A stretch of DNA of 64,000 bases from assembly GCA_030407085.1 (NCBI GenBank), contig CM059586.1:18494001-18558000 (forward strand), given 5' to 3'. The notes below the pieces were generated by a model. That model did not search any database, was not told where the DNA came from, and saw nothing but the letters and a program-made list of their open reading frames with translations. This stretch comes from Trichopria drosophilae (Eukaryota; Arthropoda; Insecta; Hymenoptera; Diapriidae). The position numbers and the translations under genes were made by a program. Shown here piece by piece: positions 55,747 through 64,000 of this stretch (its first letter is position 1; each line of letters starts with the position of its first letter).

Positions 55747-56330
55747 AAACAGAAAATTCAAAACAGGCTCATCAGACTTATATACAATAAAAAAAACGGC
55801 ATTGATAGCATAAAAGATTTTAAAAAACCTTTTACCATTAAGCAATATTTTAAGATCGAGGCAGTCACATTTATCTATCAGGACTTAAAAACAAAATATC
55901 TATCATTCTCAAATAGAATTTGCTGTAAGTCTATCAAAATGCCAAAGATTGCTAAAAGAGTAGGGGAGAAAAGTTTTAATTATGTAGCAACTAAATTTTA
56001 TAATATGTTGCTAACTGAACTGAAAATATTGCCTTTCAATAAAAATACGATTAAATCTAAAATATCTACGTGGTTTAGAAATCGCTTACTAAACGGGTCT
56101 TAAACGTTTGTATTGATATTATATTGTATACTACTTATATTAGGTTGTTATATTTTTCTATTGTTATTTAATCTTTTATTTTTTATCTTTATCATATTAA
56201 TTTGTATTTGTTATACCTGGTCTGCGTACAGATATCTGCGATATCTCCTTTCGGGTACTCGATGAGTGCACAATTTTCTGTTCAATTGTACTATTTTTAT
56301 GTATACCTGGTTAAATAAATTTCAATAAGG
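55747..56330 (+). pseudogene. Non-LTR retrotransposon C-terminal fragment, + strand
   Basis: An open frame of 119 codons without an early start: QNRLIRLIYNKKNGIDSIKD, KIEAVTFIYQDL, VGEKSFNYVATKFYN and LPFNKNTIKSKISTWFRN, ending at TAA 56101-56103. These are typical of the C-terminal end of LINE reverse-transcriptase proteins. A 3' UTR with TGTATACCTGGTTAAATAAA follows to about 56330. 5'-truncated. Confidence 0.7.
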
Positions 56331-56988
56331 CCAGAATAATTAAAAATATTTGTATAAATCGACGAAAATAAATGATATAAATTCACTAGTAGAAAAAAAT
56401 TACTACAAATTAATAAATCGAACAGGGTTCGAGCCACCTTAATGCAATACTTACATTAAAAATTATAAATAAATCCCAGTAACAACTTCGATGCATTTGT
56501 ATACACTTTTATAACTGAAAATGAAAGTTCAATAAATTCTAAAAATAAAGAACTTAGGTCAATGCTCTGGCAGAAATAGCTAATTTTAATTAAATATTAT
56601 GTCCTACAGAAAACAAGTAGTGAATGAAATTTCCCCTTAAATCCTATCAAAAATAACATTACATAAAATACAATAAATCAAGAAATGTTTATTTAAAAAT
56701 TTTTTCGGTTTCATTAATTTTTTGGTCCTCCTTTGTCATTGGATTTGGTGCCCGTTGTAGACCGTAACCTTAATTAATAGACAGAAGTCTATATTTAGAA
56801 AAATTAATTTATCATCAGATGATCGAAAGAGATGAAAATATTCACGGTTCGAAGCAACGTCAAAAAATATCTTGCAATTTTAATTTAATTCTTTAAAATA
56901 TCTGAATGCACATTAGATTTGACGTAATGAGCCACATGAGGTATAAAATGTGTGCAATCGCTCAGTAAATAAAAAAGTATTATAACAT
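56331..56988. other. Intergenic, no feature
   Basis: AT-rich DNA between a LINE tail and a foldback element. Its first 100 bases repeat a segment also present at about 53210-53290 (CGACGAAAATAAATTATATA). No gene. Confidence 0.45.
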
Positions 56989-57281
56989 CCCTGCGAAAAA
57001 TTTTAGGTAGGATTCTTATAAGAATCATAAGAGAAATTTTCTCATGAGAAATTGAAAAAGGATTCGTGTGAGATCGACATAATAATCAAGTGAGTTTCTC
57101 ATGAGAATTGAATATTGAACATTTCATTTAATATTTATAATAATTAAATTGTATCTCTAGTTTTTAAAATTTAATAAACTCCTAGAATCACTAGATTCTC
57201 ATAAGAGTCTCACTTGATTCTCATACGAATCCTCTTTCAATTTCTCATGAGAAAACTTCTCATATGAAATTTTTCGCAGGG
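56989..57281. mobile_element. Foldback CCCTGCGAAAAATTT with AT flanks
   Basis: A 293-bp element beginning CCCTGCGAAAAATTT and ending with a diverged complement. It is filled with the self-complementary word TTCTCATGAGAA, flanked by AT on both sides (56987-56988, 57282-57283). Confidence 0.78.
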
Positions 57282-57390
57282 ATGAAGAATCGTAATACAG
57301 AAAAGTCGCAGATACTAACTATCTTTGCTTAATAATAACACAAAGTGCAAAAGGATTAACTTCATAATAAACAAAATTTCAGCAATTTCC

Positions 57391-57400
57391 GTTTGCTGGG
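57391..57400. mobile_element. Isolated right end GTTTGCTGGG
   Basis: CCGTTTGCTGGG followed by TA is the expected right end of a CCCAGCAAACG element. A worn candidate partner (CCAGCAAACGAG after TA) is at about 52153. Pairing them would imply a composite of 5 kb, which is uncertain. Confidence 0.3.
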
Positions 57401-57676
57401 TAAAATTGGTCTATTAATAACGCAATCATGAAGTCATTAGATTAAAACCATCACATTTTGAAAGATTACAATAACCAGAAATTTCCATTTATTTGGGAAA
57501 AATTGTCATCATTAATCCTTATTTTAGCTAAGATGTTTTGGTGCCGTTTTATAACCAATTTTATTTGAAGTGATTAGATTACAATTATTTTGTTTAAATT
57601 GCCTTTTATTTGTATTAACATTTGCTTGTTGTATCGTGTAACAATTATAATTATCAAGTCAAAAGCGAAATTTGAA

Positions 57677-58375
57677 ATGGAAATTTTCGAACAGGTAACA
57701 GTGATGTTGGCAAATCGTGATAGAGAAGTTGTCTTGAGTTATTATGACTGTCTTTTGCGGCGTGCTGATGTCGATCTGCTACGTGGCCCATACTGGCTGA
57801 ACGATACGATCATCGGTTTCTACTTCGAGTTCCTTGAACGCAAATTCCATTCGACAGACCCAAAGAAACTTTTATTCGCAAGTCCAGAATTAACTCAGTT
57901 GTTAAAATTAAGCGATCCTAGTGGTTACGCCGCACTGTTGGATCCGCTAGACGCTAAACAGAGTCCTTTCATTTTCTTTCCGCTTAACAACTGCAATCTA
58001 CGAGATGCTGCTGGAGGTTCTCACTGGAGCCTCATAGTTTACGTCCGAGATGACAGAACATGCTATCATTATGACTCATCGAAGGGCTTCAATGAAACAA
58101 TCGCTAGGGATTTTTCGAAGAGAGTGACGCAGTATTTAAACGATGGAAAACACGGACAATTCGTTAATGAAAATTGTCAGCAGCAAGATAACGGTTATGA
58201 CTGCGGTCTTTTTGTTTTGTGTTTCGCAGACATTGTCGCGGAACACGTCATCAAAACCTCTAGGTTCGAAGGGTGTAATTGTAGGGAAATAAAACCAATA
58301 GTTCGCGAGAAACGTGGAAATTTGCTGGAATTAATTGTGAAACTAATCGAAATGTCTGCTGGTCTTATTACGTAA
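57677..58375 (+). CDS. SENP8: SENP8/DEN1, NEDD8-specific cysteine protease
   Basis: Ulp1-type (C48) cysteine protease that matures NEDD8 and removes it from proteins other than cullins. Single exon, 232 residues (human 212). Catalytic residues: H116 in GGSHWSLIVY, D133 in YHYDSSKG, C176 in GYDCGLFVLC with the oxyanion Gln at about 170. The substrate-binding start REVVLSYYDCLLRRADVDLL and PYWLNDTIIGFYFEF match DEN1 rather than the SUMO proteases, which are longer. I chose the ATG at 57677: upstream in-frame codons are hydrophobic and lack homology, and the next Met (57704) is also possible. A short non-conserved insert precedes the C-terminus (EGCNCREI). No damage seen. Confidence 0.93.
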   Translation: MEIFEQVTVMLANRDREVVLSYYDCLLRRADVDLLRGPYWLNDTIIGFYFEFLERKFHSTDPKKLLFASPELTQLLKLSDPSGYAALLDPLDAKQSPFIFFPLNNCNLRDAAGGSHWSLIVYVRDDRTCYHYDSSKGFNETIARDFSKRVTQYLNDGKHGQFVNENCQQQDNGYDCGLFVLCFADIVAEHVIKTSRFEGCNCREIKPIVREKRGNLLELIVKLIEMSAGLIT

Positions 58376-58675
58376 TTTTTCATTATTGTGGTTTTAATGA
58401 CTTTTCAAATTAAATGTGATGTTCATTTTTGTCGGTTAAAGTTTCATCGAAGAAAAATGAAATATTTGTAAGATACTGCAATGCATTTCCATTTCATACG
58501 AAAACTATTTTTCACTATTGTTAGAGTATTGATAGTAATTTTTCTGTCGTTACGCTACTATACATACCATTTTATATTCTGAAACTCTTTTATTATAATT
58601 CATGATGTTGAAAGAAATTTTGGAAAATTGCAAGTCGGTAATAGCATAATAATTTAAAAACGAGTGTGATTTTGA

Positions 58676-58681
58676 AATAAA
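58676..58681 (+). terminator. Polyadenylation signal of SENP8
   Basis: AATAAA about 300 bases after the stop codon. Assigned by position. Confidence 0.4.
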
Positions 58682-58689
58682 TATTGCGT

Positions 58690-59510
58690 GCATTCTTAAA
58701 AATTTTTGTAATACTACTTTAACAATTTTTTAATAAAACATGAGTGATTCAACACATGCAAAACATTAAACAAATTGTTTATTTAATTTAAACATAATAT
58801 TGAAACTTTTTAAATCTTTTTATTATCCCTAAATGTATTTTTATGAAGGTATTAATATATTTTGTGAATTATCTTCCGTCTGCAATTCCTATGTACATAG
58901 TGAGGGGCAAGTATATATACAATAACAATTTAATGGTAATTTATTTTTTCAATCTAATACAGAAAGTGAATTTTTAAACCCACGAAGAATTCGTCTTATT
59001 TCTATTCTTCCCCACTTTTAAAAATAATTTCAAATTATTTAAGTATCATTTTCAATTCTTTTTCCCAGCGATTAATCTAATTAAACCGAATCTTTCAAAC
59101 TGATTTTTTCTGTTTTTCTTTTGGATAACGATAATTCAATGATTTACAATAACAAATTTCTCATTTGTGCATAAATAAATCACCTTTGTAATTCCAAAGA
59201 TTTTTTGTTATATAAAACATTCTATAGGATTTTTTCCAGTTAATATTGATTAAAAGTGCCTTTTAATATCTTATTTTTAATCACTACGAGACCATGAGAA
59301 TATGACGCGACCCATGCGTGATGAGCTAATCAAATCGATTGACTTTCTTTTAAAAGTATAATTAATAAATAAACTGTAATTTTTATACATTATTCTAGCT
59401 TTCTTTTGTTAGTTTCTAAAGATTCTTTTCATTATTTTAAAATAAAAATCTTGTTTTTAATACAAAATGGCGCCCGTAAGTAAAAAATGTTTGAAAATTT
59501 AACATAGGAT
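58690..59510. other. Intergenic, no feature
   Basis: AT-rich DNA between SENP8 and the tandem array. Nothing recognised. Confidence 0.5.
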
Positions 59511-59519
59511 AGTTATTTT

Positions 59520-60780
59520 TAAATATCTGATGTCAGATTCGTAATCAGCGACCCCAAAAACCCCCGAGAAGCAAATAACAAGACAATACGACGAAATTTT
59601 GACTTTATCGTCCGCCATATTGGATCGGCCATTTTGAATTTTGAAAAAATAACTTCAGATTCGTAATCAGCGACCCCAAAATCCCCCCGAGTAACAAATA
59701 ACATGACAATACGATGAAATTTTGACTTTACCGTCCGCCATATTCCATCGGCCATTTTTAATTTGTAAATATCTGACTTCAGATTTGTAATCAGCGACCT
59801 CAAAAATCCCCCGAGTAACAAATAACAAGACAATACGATGAAATTTTGACTCTATCCTCCGCCATATTGAATCGGCCATTTTGAATTTTAAAAATCTGAC
59901 TTCAGATTTGTAATCAGCGACCCCAAAAACCCTCGAGTAACAAATAACAAGGCAATACGATAAAGTTTTGATTTTATCCTCCGCCATATTGAATCGGCCA
60001 TTTTGAATTTTAAAAATCTGACTTCAGATTTGTAATCAGCGACTCCAAAAACTCCCCGAGTAACAAATAACAAGACAATACGATGAAATTTTGACTATCG
60101 TCCGTCATATTGGATCGGCCATTTTGAATTTTGAAAAATTGACTTTAGATTCATAATCAGCGACCCCAAAAACCCACGAGTAACAAATAACAAGACAATA
60201 TGTATGATGAAATTTTTTACTTTGTCGTCCGCCATATTGCATCGGCCATTTTGAATTTTGAAAAACTGATTCCAGATTTGTAATCAGCAACCCCAGAAAC
60301 CCCCGAGTAACAAGTTTTAAGAGAATTCAACAACTTTTTAAAATTTTAACCATCCTATGTTAAATTTTCAAACATTTTTACTTTCAGGAGCCATTTTTAA
60401 TTAAAAAATTTTAAAAATCCAAAAACGCAAAGCATATTTTCAAACTATAATTGTCGGGAACACGTTTTTGATACGTTAGATAACCTGGAAAATTTGATAT
60501 CACAACTAAAATTACAACTGAAAAAAAAATTGCATGCCAAAATCTTGTATTTTTTTACTGTTTTTGAAAAAATAAGGGTTAAAAGTCACTTTTTGAAAAC
60601 GTTGACAATGCCATTCGAAATAGCGATCCCAAAAACCCCCGAGTAACAAATAACAAGGCAATACGATGAAGTTTTGATTTTATCATCCGCCACATTGAAT
60701 CGGCCATTTTGAATTTAAAAAATTTGACTTCAGATTCGTAATCAGCGACTCCAGAAACCACCGAGTAACAACATTTAAGA
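59520..60780. repeat. Tandem array, about 123-bp unit
   Basis: Six consecutive units with the marker TCGGCCATTTTGAATTT at 59625, 59748, 59872, 59994, 60115 and 60242, and another at 60699. Each also has CAGATTCGTAATCAGCGACC and CCGCCATATTG. The unit is close to 41 codons, so open frames of 60-106 codons appear on the - strand; these are products of the periodicity. Same dispersed family as 19440-19870 and 31361-31990. Confidence 0.85.
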
Positions 60781-61100
60781 GAATTCAACAACTTTTGAAA
60801 ATTTTAACCATCTAAATTTTAACTGCCAAATTTTCAAAAATTGTTGACCTTAAGGCGCCATTTTTAATTAAAAAATACCAAAAATCGAAAAACGCAAAGC
60901 ATATTTTCAAACTACAACGATCGGGAATACGTTTTTGATGCGTTAGATGACCTGGAAAAATTGATATCACAACTAAAACTGAAAAACAGATAGAATGCCA
61001 AAATATTGTATTTTTTGAGTACTTTTGACAAAAAATGGGGTTAAAAGTCACTTTTTGAAAATTTAGATAATGCCATTCGAAATAGCGACCCTTAAACATA
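60350..61100. repeat. Two diverged copies of a 270-bp unit
   Basis: 60355-60625 and 60830-61095 share GCCATTTTTAATTAAAAAAT, AACGCAAAGCATATTTTCAA and GGTTAAAAGTCACTTTTTGA. The pair is separated by one unit of the 123-bp array, so the larger period is about 480 bp. Non-coding. Confidence 0.7.
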
Positions 61101-61269
61101 TAGAAATGTACTTCTAGAATTTTTACTAATTTTTTTCTTTTAATAGTAAGAGCTTGAAAAAAAGTTAAAAATTATCACATCTGGTCGTTAAAGGGTTAAT
61201 AATTAAAATGTTTAAAAAATTAAATGTTCAGGAGTTATTATAATTTTAATTAACGTAATTTTTAATTTT

Positions 61270-61560
61270 CAAAAACTTTTATCAAATTCATAATCAACGA
61301 CCTTGAAAATCCCCAAGTACCAAATTTTAGGTGAATCCGAAGAAGTAAACAAAATACGTTCGCCATATTGGATCCGCCATTTTTAATTTTCTAAAATTGA
61401 TATACATTGTATATATTCGTATTCAACGCTCCAGAAATGCATGTGTATTCAGTTTTATGAAAACAATGTTGACAGTTTGACATTTATCGGTTTTTTAATG
61501 TTTAATCGCCTTATAGATTCTTTTTTAACGATTGGACGCCATTTTATGTCCACCATCTTG
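61270..61560. repeat. Further copies of the CCGCCATTTTTAATTT repeat
   Basis: Diverged units of the dispersed ATGGCGGATCC family (GCCATATTGGATCCGCCATT at 61361-61380). No gene. Confidence 0.6.
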
Positions 61561-61579
61561 AATTTCACAATAAGTCATC

Positions 61580-61933
61580 ATGTCTTTTTCGTGTAAAAAT
61601 AGTGATTTTAAATTTGTTTTTCTTGAAAACAGTGAAGAGTCTGAAAACGAAGTCCTAAAATGGTTCCATAAAAATCTTTACGTACAAAATGGCCGTCATA
61701 AATTCGACTTACATTTTGCTCCCAGCCCAACAAAATTATTTCATTTTCTAATTGATTTAATATGTGAACTTTTTTCAACTCTACTCGTAACAATTGTTTA
61801 TTATTAGACATAAAAAATTATTTAAAAAATGTGTTTGTTTACAGGGAGGTGCCTCTGTCCGAATGATTACCAAAACATGTTTAGGAATGTTTTTATCAAA
61901 CGAATTTGTAGCTTTGCGTATTTGGAACGTTGG
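61580..61933 (+). pseudogene. Possible gene fragment with a DUF4806-like exon
   Basis: The stronger part is an exon-like segment (61845-61933) between a good acceptor (tgtttgtttacag) and a GTAAGA donor. It reads GGASVRMITKTCLGMFLSNE then FVALRIWNVG, similar to the GG-S-V...L-L-NE...W-G pattern of DUF4806 proteins, which are often multicopy in insects. Upstream, an open frame from the ATG at 61580 (MSFSCKNSDFKFVFLENSEE) might be a preceding exon but I see no clear donor. No downstream exon is recognisable, so it may be a remnant. Confidence 0.35.
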
Positions 61934-62281
61934 GTAAGAATAATAATCTGTAGATGATCATTACACTATGTTTAAGTTTAGATATTTAATCAGATGTCAT
62001 GCAGGAAATATTAGAGTATAAAGTAATTAAAGAATTAAACTAATTTTAATCTATATAAATAATGCATCGTTAAAAAAATCATGGGGAATATTTTAGATTC
62101 ATTGCGATATTTTATTTATTTACATCCTTAGGATTAATTAATTTTGTTAATAAAAAATGTGTTTTTTATCTCTATTACTTTTTGTAGTAATTGACACTTG
62201 TCATGTCACGTTATCTAGCATTTTAGTACTTTCAACAATAAATTAAGACGCATAAAATACTAAAAGAAAAAAAACAGATTA
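61934..62281. other. Intergenic, no feature
   Basis: AT-rich sequence, nothing recognised. Confidence 0.45.
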
Positions 62282-63300
62282 CACAGGTCCACACATTTTT
62301 AGATAACTTAAATCAAAAGTAATGGATCGTATAGATTTTTAGCCGCTAAAAATGAATTCGTTCTTTAATTTAACCCATCACGTCAGGATTTTAAAATGTC
62401 TGATCCAAAATGTATTAACAAATATCCTTTTTGACAATTTGAGTTTACAGTGCGTGAAAAATCGGACACGATTATTTTCTTATCTGATAACATATTCATG
62501 GATGCCATCAGATGTTATCAGGTAACATCTATTTCTTTCTGTGCTGGTATTGGCGTAACATCAATTTTAAACTAAATTGTTAAATTCTAAAAACTCTTTT
62601 ACATATCTGCACGGAACAAAATATGAGCACCTATCTAAAGATGTCAATTGCTAAATAACACAGGACCACAAAAAAAATTTTTCGGTTTGACATTGAAACG
62701 CGACTAGGCGATTCTTATAGATTTTGGGCTCCTGAATTCGAATCAGTGGACAGAATTTGTCCTCTACGTCAGGGTTTTTTTTATATTCTAGGTTTTAAGA
62801 GTAAAAAAATGTTTTTTTATTAATATTTGCTACGTAGCTGTATAAAACAACGATTCTACCACAGAAGGAAGCCGGACTAGACGATTCTTATAGATTTTTG
62901 GCTCCTGAATTCGAAACAGTGGACAGAATTTGAAGACCAAAAAGTGCGATTTCACAAAATTCAAAAAATATGATGACATTTATAGGCCAGCTTATGTCCA
63001 AACAGATTAGTGTAACCCGAACACAATGAGATTGTCCCGTTCGTGCTTATCGTAAGGAGGGTTTGGAGTAAAAAAATACTAAGGAACTGACGAACCTCGG
63101 GATCCTTATCCTTACACCACGCCCGTGTCGATCGTAAGGAGGGTTTAAAGACCAAATAAAGCAATTTCTATAAATAAAACCGAAAATATAAAGAAAAACC
63201 TGACGTATAGGACAAATTCTGTCCACTGATTCGAATTCAGGAGCCCAAAGTCTATAAGAATCGTCTAGTCCGGCTTCCTTCTGTGGTCGAATCGTTAACA
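62282..63300. mobile_element. CACAGG-type left ends and an inverted repeat
   Basis: Two CACAGG termini in the same orientation, CACAGGTCCACACATTTTT after TTA (62282) and CACAGGACCACAAAAAAAA after TAA (62659). To the right, the block AGGCTCCTGAATTCGAA-type (around 62700-62780) is repeated directly at 62868-62940 and inverted at 63195-63275. The structure looks like a rearranged foldback of the same group as 43913-44714. Right termini were not found. No coding. Confidence 0.5.
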
Positions 63301-63825
63301 CGGTGTTTTTTAAACCGATTTAACCTGAAGGTTCTGGCACTTGGGATTTTCTTGTTGATTTCAATTCCAGATCATTAATACATCATTTTTCGACAAAAAC
63401 GAAAATCTTCTGTGGAGCCGTTTTTGAAAAATGTCGATTTAAAAATTCAAAATGACGAAAAGTCAACTTTTCTGGAAGAAATATTCATTTGAGAAAAAAT
63501 CTCATAAGATTAAATTTGTAGACATTAAAAAAAGGATTTTTTTTTTCTGTCTAAATTTTCTCTACAATTAATAGTTTAGGAGAAAAGCGAGAGAAAAACA
63601 ATTTTATACGTGTATTGTTAAGTTTTTTTACACTTTTGACTAGTTTTTTTACTCTGTGTGACAATATAGTACTTTATTATTGCCAAGGTTGGTATGCTTT
63701 AAATTTTTATCAAAACAATTGGTAGCCGCAATCTTAACAGTTGTCATGAAACGTTTTAAAATAAAAACTATTATTATAACCTTATTAATTATATTAAACC
63801 TGTTATTGTGAGCTGAATAGTGAAA
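63301..63825. other. Intergenic, no feature
   Basis: AT-rich upstream region of the partial gene at the right edge. Nothing recognised. Confidence 0.45.
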
Positions 63826-64000
63826 ATGTTTAAAAGTCGAGCTCTTACACATGATGAAAATCGACTTAAATTATGCCTACTATGTTTACAAAAGAAAAAA
63901 GATATGTATCCTATAAAAAATCAGTTAAAATATGGTACCCAAAATTTTTTTAAAAATTCCATTGACAATGATGTTATACCAGGAGCTTTATGCAGTTCAT
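63826..64000 (+). CDS. N-terminal part of an unknown protein, cut by the window
   Basis: An ATG at 63826 opens a frame of 58 codons that runs off the window without a stop. It contains RLKLCLLCLQKKKDMYPI and DNDVIPGALCSS. The CxxC followed by a basic stretch, PI, and a second Cys after VIPGAL suggests a small N-terminal zinc-binding region. I do not recognise the family. It could be a host gene or a transposon protein. The 5' flank shows no clear promoter. Confidence 0.5.
   Translation, partial: MFKSRALTHDENRLKLCLLCLQKKKDMYPIKNQLKYGTQNFFKNSIDNDVIPGALCSS

Noticed and set aside
52150..57400. A single 5.2-kb element from CCAGCAAACGAG to GTTTGCTGGG
   Set aside because: TA is found at both edges and the ends are roughly complementary, but the left terminus is worn and the interior is a mixture of independent repeats, so the pairing cannot be supported.
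59519..60290. Several open frames of 60-106 codons on the - strand
   Set aside because: They are products of the tandem repeat, whose unit is close to 123 bp (41 codons). The translated units repeat and resemble no protein.

Overview
The window is a piece of an insect nuclear genome: strongly AT-rich, genes with small GT-AG introns, an arthropod-type TATA plus TCAGT initiator promoter, an ortholog of the insect germline co-chaperone Shutdown, and a very heavy load of DNA transposons, MITEs and broken non-LTR retrotransposons. The order of insect cannot be settled from the sequence alone.

Six protein genes could be assembled exon by exon: a sphingosine-1-phosphate phosphatase (SGPP type, + strand, 5580-6827); the R2TP subunit PIH1D1 (- strand, 15126-22266, with a 6 kb first intron full of transposons); a Shutdown/FKBP6-like FKBP-TPR protein (+ strand, 22877-25639); a secreted lipase of the pancreatic-lipase/PLA1 family (+ strand, 33251-38078, with an apparent one-base frameshift in exon 2); ODR4 (- strand, 41176-51418, with an 8.4 kb first intron); and the NEDD8 protease SENP8 (+ strand, 57677-58375). 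A partial gene starts at 63826 and runs off the right edge. PIH1D1 and Shutdown are divergently transcribed from one 610-bp spacer, and both belong to HSP90 co-chaperone systems.

Region by region: 1-5.5 kb is nested DNA elements; 5.6-6.8 kb is SGPP; 7-10.4 kb holds TA-flanked MITEs and a mariner-like element with a dead transposase; 10.4-14.9 kb is one retrotransposon cut by four later insertions whose reading frame can still be followed; 15.1-25.6 kb is the PIH1D1/Shutdown pair; 25.97-27.9 kb is a 98-bp satellite with a Mutator-like foldback inside; 28-33 kb is repeats; 33.2-38.1 kb is the lipase; 38.1-40.8 kb is inverted repeats with broken coding remnants including a SWIM zinc finger; 41.2-51.4 kb is ODR4, whose first intron carries a candidate hammerhead ribozyme; 52-57.3 kb is repeats; 57.7-58.4 kb is SENP8; 59.5-61.6 kb is a tandem array; the rest is element debris.

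The most unusual signals are (a) at least eight otherwise dissimilar foldback elements that all begin CCC, end GGG, are built from an iterated family-specific short word, and are each flanked by the same two bases on both sides, the two bases differing between copies; and (b) a complete hammerhead core at 46569-46634 whose two loops are complementary over nine bases.
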